In this document: positions 38,424 through 45,767 of the stretch, piece after piece
Numbering within the stretch: position 1 is the first letter of the stretch
How the letters are laid out: each line of letters starts with the position of its first letter
Source of the DNA: Blastococcus carthaginiensis
Lineage (GTDB): Bacteria > Actinomycetota > Actinomycetes > Mycobacteriales > Geodermatophilaceae
Assembly (NCBI RefSeq): GCF_030731085.1
Contig: NZ_JASNFN010000002.1
Location: 186,001 to 250,000 of the forward strand
DNA length: 64,000 bases
Direction of reading: 5' to 3'
Notes under the pieces: generated by a model
Databases searched by the model: none
The model's input: the letters and a program-made list of their open reading frames with translations, nothing else
What the model was told of the DNA's origin: nothing
Position numbers and translations under genes: made by a program

Positions 38424-39481
38424 CCGGCCAGCCGCTCCGCGCGCTGGAGCAGGGCCGCGGCGGCGAAGCCGAAGTGCGCGAACCGCGGGTTGGTGGTGTG
38501 CCCGGAGCGGTAGCGCGCCCAGATCTGCTGGATGATCACCGCGAGCCGGAACAACCCGAAGACCTCGTAGAAGGCCCAGTTCTCCGTGCGCAGCCCCGTG
38601 CGCTCGAGGTAGCGCGCCACGATCTCCTCGCGGGTGGGCATCCCGGCCAGCGTGCTCGGCTGGGTGGAGACCAGCCCGAACTCCTCGTCGTCGTCGGCGG
38701 TGACCCAGTAGGCCAGCGACGCGCCGAGGTCCATGAGCGGGTCGCCGACCGTGGCCATCTCCCAGTCCAGGACACCGGTGATACGCGGCGTGCCGGACAG
38801 GTCGAGGACGAGGTTGTCGAGCTTCCAGTCGCCGTGCAGGAGGCTGGCCCGCACGTCCTCCGGCTGATGCTCGGCCAGCCAGGCCATCAGCTCCTCGGCG
38901 GGCGGGACGTCGTCGGTGAGCGCGTCGCGGAAGCGGCGGGACCAGCCCTCCACCTGCCGGCGGACGTACCCGGGTCCCTTCCCGAGGTCGGCCAGCCCGG
39001 CGGCGTCGACGTCGATGGAGTGCAGGTCGGCGAGGGTGTCGTACGCCGTCTCGCCGAGCACCCGTGCCTGCTCCGGGGACAGCTGGACGCCCTCGGGCAG
39101 CGTCCGGCCGAGCACGGTGCCGACCAGCTGCTCCATGACGTAGAAGTCGCTGCCGATGACCGAGTGGTCCTCGCAGAACCCGTGGATCTCCGCGACGACG
39201 TCCAGGTGCGGCCGCAGCCGCTGCTGCACCCGCACCTCCCGGCCCATGTCGTGCGCCGAGGCCGCCTTGTGCCCGTGCGGTGGCCGGCGGAGCACCAGCT
39301 GCGGGTCGCCGTAGTCGAGCAGGTAGGTGAGGTTGCTGGCCCCGCCGGAGAACTGCCGCACCGCAGGCGCGGGCCGTCCCTCCAGCGCAGGGACGCGCGG
39401 CACCAGCCACGCGTGCACGGCCTCGACGTCGAAGGCGTCCTCGGGGCGGACCTCACGGAGCCGGCTGGCGTTCTCGCTCAT
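38414..39481 (-). CDS. Phosphotransferase (APH/ACAD10-like kinase) family protein
   Basis: A 355-residue protein from ATG 39479-39481; an ATG nine bases upstream is an alternative. RQFSGGASNLTYLLDYGDPQLVLRRPP is the nucleotide-binding N-lobe, LLHGDWKLDNLVLDLSG the catalytic loop with HGDxxxxN, and VLDWEMATVGDPLMDLG the DxD-like metal motif. This is the aminoglycoside-phosphotransferase fold, ACAD10 type, whose members phosphorylate hydroxyacyl-CoA or similar. It is paired with a histidine phosphatase through overlapping ends. The substrate is not known. Confidence 0.88.
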   Translation of the reverse strand: MSENASRLREVRPEDAFDVEAVHAWLVPRVPALEGRPAPAVRQFSGGASNLTYLLDYGDPQLVLRRPPHGHKAASAHDMGREVRVQQRLRPHLDVVAEIHGFCEDHSVIGSDFYVMEQLVGTVLGRTLPEGVQLSPEQARVLGETAYDTLADLHSIDVDAAGLADLGKGPGYVRRQVEGWSRRFRDALTDDVPPAEELMAWLAEHQPEDVRASLLHGDWKLDNLVLDLSGTPRITGVLDWEMATVGDPLMDLGASLAYWVTADDDEEFGLVSTQPSTLAGMPTREEIVARYLERTGLRTENWAFYEVFGLFRLAVIIQQIWARYRSGHTTNPRFAHFGFAAAALLQRAERLAGCR

Positions 39482-39758
39482 CGCACCCATCCCACCACGA
39501 GCCGCCGCGACGACGTGCGGGACCGGTGGGCCGCGTCGCGGGCGGCCGCCCGGACCCGCAGGCCGGACCGACGGGTGGAACACGTGCGCACCTCCCTACG
39601 CCCGGTCACGGTGGGTCGGCGTCGCGCGTCCCTGGGCCCCACCGCCCGGTTTCCCCGGCTAACCTCGCCGGGAGGTCGAAGCTCCGGCCCGACGCACGCG
39701 GCGACGCGTGCCGTGCACCCGGAGCCGTCTCCGGGGCACCTGCCAGAGGGGGCCTGCC

Positions 39759-40214
39759 ATGTCACCGCACCCGGACCAGCCCGGCGTCCCGCTCGACATC
39801 CCGCCGGTGCCCTTCCGCATCGACGTCGACCTCGTGGAGGCGACGGTGGCCGTCGCCGGGGAGCTGGACCGCGAGCACGCCCACCTGCTGCTCGACGGGC
39901 TCGCGGCGCTGGTCGCCGGCGCGCACCGCCGCTGGTCCGTCGACGCCGCCGAGGTCGTCTTCTGCGACGCGGCGGGGCTGCGCGTCCTGGTCACCGCGCA
40001 CCACCTCGCGCGCAGGCACGGGAGCGCACTGGTGCTGGAGCGGCCGAGCCCCTGCCTGCACCGGTTGATCCTGCTGGTGGGGCTGCAGCAGATGCTGGAC
40101 GTCCGTCCGGCGGGGCCCGCGCCGAACCCGGCGGCCGATGGACGCCGCCCGCTCCCCCACGGCGGTCCGCTCCGGGTGGGGCACCCCGTCCGTGCCGTCC
40201 CGACGGACGTGTGA
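39759..40214 (+). CDS. STAS-domain protein (anti-sigma antagonist-like)
   Basis: A 151-residue protein from ATG 39759 with AGAGGGGG upstream. FRIDVDLVEATVAVAGELDREHAHLLLDGL and WSVDAAEVVFCDAAGLRVLVTAHHLA fit a STAS fold. In SpoIIAA-type antagonists the loop reads D-S-S-G with a phosphorylatable Ser; here it is D-A-A-G, so kinase control looks impossible. The C-terminal 45 residues are Pro-rich and probably disordered. No anti-sigma kinase gene is adjacent. It might act as a constitutive antagonist or a structural partner. Confidence 0.78.
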   Translation: MSPHPDQPGVPLDIPPVPFRIDVDLVEATVAVAGELDREHAHLLLDGLAALVAGAHRRWSVDAAEVVFCDAAGLRVLVTAHHLARRHGSALVLERPSPCLHRLILLVGLQQMLDVRPAGPAPNPAADGRRPLPHGGPLRVGHPVRAVPTDV

Positions 40215-40227
40215 CGCGGGACGGCCG

Positions 40228-40461
40228 CTACTGGACGGGCGCTCCCGGCGGGGGCAGGCGGTGCACCCGCTGCTCGTCGACCGACGCCACGCCGGCCACA
40301 GCGCTCAGCGTGCCGAGCGTGCCCGGCGGCACCGAGCCGGTGATGATCCCGAGCCCGTCGAGGACCTGGTCGACCTGCATCCCCCGCGCCCGCAGGCCCT
40401 GCACGACGCCGTCGAGGGCGCTCAGGTGCCGCTCGTCCACGGTCACGCTGACCTGGGTCAT
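40228..40461 (-). CDS. Small propeptide/inhibitor-I9-like protein next to the subtilase
   Basis: A 77-residue protein from ATG 40459-40461. VSVTVDERHLSALDGVVQGLRARGMQVDQVLDGLGIITGSVPPGTLGTLSAVAGVASVDEQR, seen here in overlapping strands, has the pattern of a subtilisin propeptide (inhibitor I9): two helices, four strands, and a C-terminal VxxVDEQ end. It is encoded 38 bases downstream of the S8 protease gene on the same strand. It may serve as a separate folding helper or inhibitor. Some databases label similar short proteins as aldolases, which I consider wrong. Confidence 0.6.
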   Translation of the reverse strand: MTQVSVTVDERHLSALDGVVQGLRARGMQVDQVLDGLGIITGSVPPGTLGTLSAVAGVASVDEQRVHRLPPPGAPVQ

Positions 40462-40499
40462 GCCCCGACGCTACAAGGAACCCGCGGGGCCGGGAACGC

Positions 40500-41798
40500 T
40501 CACCGCGGCGCGAGCACCAGGCCGCTGCCGGAATCGACCGAGGGCTGCGCAAGCCGTTCGCCCTCCTGGACCAGCGTGGCCCACAGCTCCAGCCCCCGCC
40601 GGCCCGTCGCCTCCGCCCAGAGGGCGGCGACCCCGGCGACGTGCGGGGTCGCCATGCTGGTGCCGCTGATGGTGTTGTAGCGGGCGGGCATCGGCCACGC
40701 CGAGCACACCTCGGAGCCGGGGGCGGCGACGTCGACCTGCCCGCCGCGGCCGGGGAGGCTGCGGGCGGAGAACCAGGCGGGCACCAGTGCCTGGTCGAGC
40801 GCCCCGACCGCCAGGATCTCCGGGCTGTTGGCCGGGGCACCGACGAACCCCCACGAGCCCGCCCGGCGGTCGGCGTTGTTGCCGGCCGCGGCCACGACGA
40901 GCGATCCCTGCGCGAGCGCCCGCCGGCCGGCCGCCGAGTACGGCGGGTGGGCCTGGGCGACGTCGGCGCCCAGCGACATGGAGATCACCGGGCACCGGTT
41001 CGTCACCGCCCAGTTCATCCCGGCGAGGATGCCCGCGTCGGTGCCGCTGCCGTCGTCGCCGAGCACCTTCCCGGCGAAGATCTCCGCCTCGTGGGCGATG
41101 CCGTACCGCGGCCCCGCCGGCGGGGTCCGCGGTCCGCAGGCGGTGCCGATGCAGTGCGTGCCGTGGCCGTGCCCGTCCTGCGGCCCCTCGCCGGCCACGA
41201 ACGACCGCGCCGTCACCGCGCGCCCGGCGAAGTCGGGGTGGTCGAGGTCGAACCCGGTGTCGAGCACGGCCACTCGGATCCCGCGGCCGGACAGCGCGGA
41301 GCCGTCGGCGCCGACGGCCTGCACACCCCAGGTCGCCTGGCGCGTGTCCTCGAACCGCGCCGCCGGTCCGGCGGGCTCCTCACCCGGGGCGGCCAGGAGG
41401 CGGCCGGTGAGGTCGGCGACGCCGTCGCGGTAGCCGCGGGCGTAGCTCGCCGTCCCTTGCTCGAGCACGTGGTGCACCAGTTCTGGCGAGACCGAGAGGA
41501 CCGGCCGCCCGGTGGCCCCCGCCGCCAGCACGCCCACCCGGGCCGGGTCCGCCGCCACGACGGCGATCCCGAGCGCGGCGAACACGACCGCGGGGGACTC
41601 CCGGAGGACCTCCGGGGGGACGACCCCGTCGGCGAAGTCGCGCGAGTCCGCCACGTCGCGCACGCCGGCCCGTCCCCAGTCCACCGGACCGTCGCCGTCG
41701 GCGAGGACGAGCACCTGCCGGCCGGTGGTGCGGGTCAGCGGGCCGACCGCCCCGTGCCGCACGCTGCCCGGCTCCTCCGGTACCTGCGGATCGATCAC
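40500..41798 (-). CDS. S8 family serine peptidase (subtilase)
   Basis: A 432-residue protein from GTG 41796-41798 with a GGAGGGGGA site. The catalytic triad is complete: D in VAVLDTGFDLDHPDF, H in GHGHGTHCIGTACG, S in ISGTSMATPHVAGVAALW. The N-terminal 155 residues are an acidic pre-domain without a visible signal peptide, so it may be cytoplasmic or released by other means. The propeptide-like protein is encoded separately downstream. The frame extends upstream to 42062 but runs through an 18-base repeat array, so the later start is preferred. Confidence 0.88.
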   Translation of the reverse strand: MIDPQVPEEPGSVRHGAVGPLTRTTGRQVLVLADGDGPVDWGRAGVRDVADSRDFADGVVPPEVLRESPAVVFAALGIAVVAADPARVGVLAAGATGRPVLSVSPELVHHVLEQGTASYARGYRDGVADLTGRLLAAPGEEPAGPAARFEDTRQATWGVQAVGADGSALSGRGIRVAVLDTGFDLDHPDFAGRAVTARSFVAGEGPQDGHGHGTHCIGTACGPRTPPAGPRYGIAHEAEIFAGKVLGDDGSGTDAGILAGMNWAVTNRCPVISMSLGADVAQAHPPYSAAGRRALAQGSLVVAAAGNNADRRAGSWGFVGAPANSPEILAVGALDQALVPAWFSARSLPGRGGQVDVAAPGSEVCSAWPMPARYNTISGTSMATPHVAGVAALWAEATGRRGLELWATLVQEGERLAQPSVDSGSGLVLAPR

Positions 41799-41932
41799 TG
41801 CTCCCCCTCCGCGCCGCGGCGGAGCGCCGCGACGGCGCCTCCACCGCCCGACCGCCGCGAGCGGCCGGTGACGACAGGGTTCCGGAGAGTGGGCGCCGCC
41901 GCCAGCCGACGGCCGCCACCTACCGATGGGCA

Positions 41933-41985
41933 TCCGGCGACCGGTAGACCTCCGGCGACCGGTAGGCCTCCGGCGACCTCGACAG
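41933..41985. repeat. Three 18-base tandem units upstream of the subtilase gene
   Basis: TCCGGCGACCGGTAGACC (41933-41950), TCCGGCGACCGGTAGGCC (41951-41968) and a partial TCCGGCGACC unit (41969-). They lie 135-180 bases before the protease start, in the non-coding spacer. Operator-like iteration is possible; no binding protein is suggested by the sequence. Confidence 0.6.
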
Positions 41986-42020
41986 CTGGGTGGGCCGGTC
42001 CCGCCGCCCGGGGTCGGACG

Positions 42021-42073
42021 CGTGTGCGGTGCCGCGGGGTTCTGACGCGCAGAACTCGACACGGGCGCACACG
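42021..42073. repeat. Symmetric nested palindrome
   Basis: CGTGTGCG (42021-42028), ten bases, GTTCTG (42039-42044), five bases, CAGAAC (42050-42055), ten bases, CGCACACG (42066-42073). Both arm pairs are exact and share one centre. It lies 30 bases past the VOC gene stop and upstream of the subtilase. It could end the VOC transcript as RNA or bind a dimeric/tetrameric regulator as DNA. Confidence 0.6.
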
Positions 42074-42102
42074 CACGGCCGTCGGGTGGGCCCGGCGGGG
42101 GC

Positions 42103-42504
42103 TCAGCCGGCGATCACCGCCGGGTCCATCCACATGACCTCCCAGACGTTGCCGTCCGGGTCGGCGAAGCTCGCCCCGTACATGGCGCCGTGGTCCTGGG
42201 CCGGGAGCCAGGGCTTGCCGCCGGCCGCGATCGCGGTGGACACGAGCCGGTCGACCTCCTCGCGGCTGTCCGCCGACAGGCAGGTGAGCACCGAGGTGGC
42301 CTGCGCGGGGTCGCCCACCTCGCCCGCGACGAAGTCGGCGAACCGGTCGCGGGTCAGCAGCATGACCGCGATGTTCTCCTCGATCTGGTAGGAGACGGTC
42401 CGGTCGTCGGAGAACTGGTCGTTGCGCCGGAAGCCCAGCGCTCCGTAGAAGGCGTCGGCGCGGTCGCGGTCGGCCACCGGCAGGTTCACGAAGATCATGC
42501 GCAC
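42103..42504 (-). CDS. VOC family (glyoxalase/bleomycin-resistance-like) protein
   Basis: A 133-residue protein from GTG 42502-42504 (GAGGAG six bases upstream supports this start over ATG 42496-42498). MIFVNLPVADRDRADAFYGALGFRRND and SFADPDGNVWEVMWMDP are the paired beta-alpha-beta modules of the vicinal-oxygen-chelate fold (YaeR/PhnB-like lactoylglutathione-lyase-type). Metal-ligand positions are not obvious, so it may be a binding rather than catalytic member. No operon partner. Confidence 0.85.
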   Translation of the reverse strand: MRMIFVNLPVADRDRADAFYGALGFRRNDQFSDDRTVSYQIEENIAVMLLTRDRFADFVAGEVGDPAQATSVLTCLSADSREEVDRLVSTAIAAGGKPWLPAQDHGAMYGASFADPDGNVWEVMWMDPAVIAG

Positions 42505-42857
42505 GGGGAGCTCCTCGGTACGTGGTGTCCCGGCGCCGTCCGCCGGGCTCGCGGGTAGGACGACGGGACCGGCGCGAACTCATCGGTGTGCGGCACCCCG
42601 GTACGGCAACGCGTGGGCGGTCCTGCGGGACATCACCATCGGAGGCGAGACTCTGACGCGCCGGCGAGCGTGCGCTCTCCCTCACCAGCGTGTGCGCTGA
42701 CCGCCCGAGGCCTCGAAAGTGGGCGTCAGCGCTCACGCCGGCCGATGATCCATCGTCTGGTCCGAGCGTCGGCTCGGCCCGGCGTCCCTGCCCACCTGCC
42801 GCCGCACCGGCGGCACCGGGAGCCGTACCCGCCCGGGCGCGGAACGGGAACCGGGGG
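42505..42857. other. Intergenic region between VOC and HxlR genes
   Basis: About 350 bases. No believable coding frame on either strand. It holds the VOC promoter (to the left) and the 3' end of the HxlR gene (to the right). Short repeats AGCGTG-CGCT recur at about 42667 and 42688, and CGTGTGCG recurs at 42689-42696, the same octamer as in the nested palindrome at 42021. Confidence 0.3.
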
Positions 42858-43340
42858 TCAGGCCGGGGCCGCGCCCGCTCCCGCGGACCGGGCGCGGACC
42901 TCGCGCGGCCCGCCGATCTCGTGGCCGTCGTCGCACACCAGCGCGACCCGCACCGCGGCCCCGCAGTCGCGGTGCTCGAGTGCGAGCGGCGGCGGACCGT
43001 CGGTGAGGTAGCGGTCCCCCCAGGCCATGAGGGCGACGAGCGTCGGGTAGAGGTCGCGCCCCTTGTCGGTGAGCCGGTACTCGTGGCGCTGCCGCTCGCC
43101 CTCGGCGCGGTAGGGCTCCCGGCTGAGCACCCCCTCGCGGACCAGCGTGGCCAGCCGGTCGGTGAGCACCGCCTTCGGTGCGCCGAGCGCCTGCTGGAGG
43201 TCGGCGAACCGCCGGACGCCCAGGAAGGCCTCCCGCAGGACGAGCAAGCTCCACTTCTCCCCCACCACGGCGAGCGTGCCGGCGACGGAGCAGCGGGACC
43301 GGTCGAACGTCGCGTCGCTCACGGGTGTGAGGATAACCAT
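42858..43340 (-). CDS. HxlR-family winged-helix regulator
   Basis: A 160-residue protein from ATG 43338-43340. C in DRSRCSVAGTLAVVGEKWSLLVLREAFLG starts the HxlR winged helix, with RRFADLQQALGAPKAVLTDRLATLVREGVLSREPY as the recognition region and REPYRAEGERQRHEYRLTDKGRDLYPTLVALMAWGDRYL as the wing and dimer helix (pieces overlap). HxlR proteins sense thiol or aldehyde stress through the conserved Cys. Two perfect palindromes lie just upstream, in the divergent space to a 47-residue gene. The C-terminal 25 residues extend beyond the family. Confidence 0.88.
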   Translation of the reverse strand: MVILTPVSDATFDRSRCSVAGTLAVVGEKWSLLVLREAFLGVRRFADLQQALGAPKAVLTDRLATLVREGVLSREPYRAEGERQRHEYRLTDKGRDLYPTLVALMAWGDRYLTDGPPPLALEHRDCGAAVRVALVCDDGHEIGGPREVRARSAGAGAAPA

Positions 43341-43344
43341 GCTG

Positions 43345-43393
43345 GGTTCGCTTGCCGAACCGTGCGCGGAGGAGCAGAGTTCGTGGTGCGAAC
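43345..43393. promoter_or_regulatory. Paired HxlR-type operators
   Basis: GGTTCG-CTTGC-CGAACC (43345-43361) and GTTCG-TGGTG-CGAAC (43379-43393) share the form GTTCG-N5-CGAAC. Their centres are 33 bases apart (three helical turns), in the space between the HxlR gene and the small divergent gene. They are the likely sites for the adjacent HxlR dimer. Binding is inference. Confidence 0.6.
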
Positions 43394-43475
43394 CCAGGAG
43401 GCGGACGGTCTCCGGCCGGCCCGCCCGGCCCCCTGCAGCGCTCGCACCACCACCGCTGCTCCGGAAGGACACGCC

Positions 43476-43619
43476 ATGACCCGCCTCCGCACCGTCCTCG
43501 CCCGCCGGCACGCCGTCCGCGCGCACCTGCGCGAGGAACGCGCGTTCGCCCGGGCGCTGGCCACCGCGCCGACGCTCGAGTCCGCGCACGAGATCGCCGC
43601 GCTGGGCGCCCGCCGCTGA
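43476..43619 (+). CDS. Small basic protein divergent from HxlR
   Basis: Forty-seven residues from ATG 43476 with GGAAGGA upstream: MTRLRTVLARRHAVRAHLRE, then EERAFARALATAPTLESAHEIAALGARR (overlapping). It is rich in Arg and Ala and predicted helical; no family recognised. The ribosome site, paired operators and divergence from HxlR support a real, regulated gene. It could instead be the remnant of a longer gene. Confidence 0.55.
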   Translation: MTRLRTVLARRHAVRAHLREERAFARALATAPTLESAHEIAALGARR

Positions 43620-43684
43620 CAGCTGACCGCCGCGCCGGCGTCCCGCCCCGGCGGGGCGCCGGCCGACCACGTCCGGCCACCTGG

Positions 43685-44182
43685 TCAGGCGCGCGGCTCC
43701 ACGGTCGTCGCGGCGAGGAAGTGGTCGCCCTCCCACTCCTCGTACGCCTCGTCCGGCAGGTCCGTGCCGAGCTCCTGCTCCAGCGCGGTCAGCTCGAACT
43801 CCTCGGTGGGCTCCGCGCCGAGGGCGACGACCTGGCCGGGCTGGAGGTCGGGCATCTCCTCGTCGGTGATGACGAGGATCGGCTCGACGTCGTCGCCGGT
43901 GAGCGTGAAGGCGATCGGCGAGACGATCGAGCCCACCTCCCCGACCAGGGTGACCTCCAGCCCGGTGTACCCGTCGAGGTCCTCGCGGAAGGCCGCCGTG
44001 TACTCCCCGTCGTACGGGTCCTCCAGGTCGTCGGAGGGCCGGACGTCGACGTCGGTCGCGGTGGTGTCGTCCACGTCGTCCTCCCCGCAACCGCCGAGGA
44101 CCGCGCCGGAGAGCAGGGCGGCCAGCAGGACGGCGGGGATCCGGCGGTGGAGGGTCCGTCCAGATCGCGTCACCGGGCTCAC
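43685..44182 (-). CDS. Putative lipoprotein
   Basis: A 165-residue protein beginning at GTG 44180-44182, coupled to an upstream ORF (GTGA); GTG 44171-44173 is a second option. RRIPAVLLAALLSGAVLGGC gives a lipobox LGGC near residue 30, so it is exported and lipid-anchored. The mature chain is very acidic (EDDVDDTTATDVDVRPSDDLED). A later SPIAFTLTGDDVEPILVITDEEM, LQPGQVVALGAEP pattern suggests a small beta-rich domain. No family is recognised. Possible role: extracytoplasmic binding of a cation or ligand. Confidence 0.65.
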   Translation of the reverse strand: MSPVTRSGRTLHRRIPAVLLAALLSGAVLGGCGEDDVDDTTATDVDVRPSDDLEDPYDGEYTAAFREDLDGYTGLEVTLVGEVGSIVSPIAFTLTGDDVEPILVITDEEMPDLQPGQVVALGAEPTEEFELTALEQELGTDLPDEAYEEWEGDHFLAATTVEPRA

Positions 44183-44235
44183 CCCTCCCGCGGAGCGGGA
44201 GCGGGCGCCTCGGGGCGGGGCCGGGTGGTCGTCAT
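44179..44235 (-). CDS. Upstream ORF coupled to the lipoprotein gene
   Basis: ATG 44233-44235 opens MTTTRPRPEAPAPAPREG and ends in TGA at 44179-44181, overlapping the lipoprotein GTG. A GAGAGG site (about 44242-44247) precedes it. The short Arg/Pro-rich peptide resembles leader peptides that pause ribosomes. Its translation would feed ribosomes into the lipoprotein gene. Role is inference. Confidence 0.45.
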   Translation of the reverse strand: MTTTRPRPEAPAPAPREG

Positions 44236-44795
44236 GTCGGTGTCCTCTCGGTTGCTCGGCGCTGCGCGGGGGTGGTCGGCCGATCGGGTGGGTGCTGCCC
44301 AGCGGCGCCCCGCACATCTCCACGCCGGCGCGTTCGTCACCGCATCGCAATGACGACGCCGCACGGTCCGGCTCCCCCGTCACAGGACCGCCATCGAGGC
44401 ACGGGCGGGCGTGCTGCCCGGTCGTGACGTGTTGCCGGGATCTTGCGGATCGGTGTCGAAGCCCGGACGACCGCGCATCACGCCGCGCCCGGTGGGCAGC
44501 ACCTGCCCGTGGCCGGCGGTGGGCGGCGCGCCCGCCGGCCGCGCGGGGCGGCCCGAACGCTGGCCCCGACCCGATCCCGGCGGCGCGCGGTGCCCACCTC
44601 CCGCGCGCCGTCGGCCGGTGCGACCGGCGCCGCCCCGTTCCGCCGCCGGTGTGACGAGGCCGTGGCGAAATGCGGTCGGACGGCATGCCACCGGAACCGC
44701 GGGGAAAGCCGGGTGCGACAGTCGCGGCGGGCAGGTGGCTCCGCAGCCTCCCAGCCGCTCGACCCCACGCGCGCCGTCCGGAGGACACCCCCGTC
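44236..44795. other. Long non-coding region with a structured segment before the metallophosphoesterase gene
   Basis: About 560 bases with no credible gene. Near the right end GTGGC-gaa-ATGC, nine bases, GCAT-GCCAC (44662-44691) form a bulged hairpin, followed by GGAACCGCGGGGAAAGCC (44693-44710) and a paired CCGCG/CGCGG. The composition of 44640-44760 differs from flanking coding DNA. It may be an unrecognised RNA leader. The left part includes the promoter of the lipoprotein operon. Confidence 0.35.
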
Positions 44796-45671
44796 ATGAC
44801 CTGGCTCTTGCGCACCGCCGCTGCCCTGGGCGTGCTGCTCGTGCTCCTGCTCCTCTACGGGGTCCTCGTCGAGCCGCGGCTGCTGCTCGACGAGGAGCGG
44901 GCGCAGGTGCTGCTCCCCCAGCTGGCCGAGGACGCCGACGGCACGCTGGTCGGGATGATCTCCGACCCGCAGATCGGCATGTGGTGGGCCAACGAGGGCA
45001 TGGTGGCGCGCGCCGTGGACGAACTGGTCGAGGCCGAGCCGGACCTCGCCCTCCTCGGCGGTGACTACGTGTACAGCGAGGACCCGGGCATCCCCGAGCA
45101 GGTGGAGACCGTCATGGACCTGCTGCAGCCGCTGGTCGACTCGGGCATCCCGACCTACGCCGTCCTCGGCAACCACGACCACGCGGTCGGGGCGGTGGAG
45201 GAACTGGTCGCCGCTTTCGAGGAGGCCGGCATCACGGTGCTCCGCAACGAGGCGGCCGCCGTCCCCGGCACCGGCGAGGGTGCCGAGGCGCTGCACGTCG
45301 TGGGCCTCGGGGCGGCGTGGCCCGGCGAGGTGGACGTGGACGCCGCCCTCGCCGAGGTGCCCGACGGCGCCCCGCGCGTCGCGCTGATGCACAACCCCAC
45401 GGTCTTCCCCGAGCTCCCCGCCGGCACGGCACCGCTCGCCCTCGCCGGGCACACCCACTGCGGTCAGGTGGCGCTGCCGGGGACCCCGCGGTGGTCCTAC
45501 CTGGGCCTCACCGACGAGGAGGAGGTCGTCGCCGACGGGTGGGCGCCCGAGGAGTACGGCGCCGACGGGAACCGCATGTTCGTCTCCTGCGGGCTGGGCT
45601 TCAGCACGGTGCCGGTGCGGATCAACGCCGCCCCGCAGCTCGTCCTGTTCGAGCTGCGCGCCGACGGATGA
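44796..45671 (+). CDS. Membrane-anchored metallophosphoesterase
   Basis: A 291-residue protein from ATG 44796 with GGAGGA ten bases upstream. An N-terminal membrane helix (TAAALGVLLVLLLLYGVLV) is followed by a calcineurin-like domain outside the membrane: ISDPQIGMWW, LALLGGDYVYSED, YAVLGNHDHAVG, ALMHNPTVFPE and AGHTHCGQVALPG hold the di-metal ligands. It resembles YkuE/LpxH-like phosphoesterases that act on lipid or cell-wall precursors; the substrate is unknown. It may be controlled through the unusual upstream leader. Confidence 0.88.
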   Translation: MTWLLRTAAALGVLLVLLLLYGVLVEPRLLLDEERAQVLLPQLAEDADGTLVGMISDPQIGMWWANEGMVARAVDELVEAEPDLALLGGDYVYSEDPGIPEQVETVMDLLQPLVDSGIPTYAVLGNHDHAVGAVEELVAAFEEAGITVLRNEAAAVPGTGEGAEALHVVGLGAAWPGEVDVDAALAEVPDGAPRVALMHNPTVFPELPAGTAPLALAGHTHCGQVALPGTPRWSYLGLTDEEEVVADGWAPEEYGADGNRMFVSCGLGFSTVPVRINAAPQLVLFELRADG

Positions 45672-45767
45672 CCCCGGCGGCGTCCCGCGCCCGTCAGGTC
45701 CCGGGCGGCGGCCACCCCGACGGGGGGCGGGTGACTAGTTCAGCCCGGGCTGGGCAGACTGACCGGC

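Noticed and set aside
41799..42062. N-terminal extension of the subtilase up to 42062
   Set aside because: It would translate through the 18-base repeats into Arg/Gly-rich sequence; GTG 41798 has a good ribosome site.
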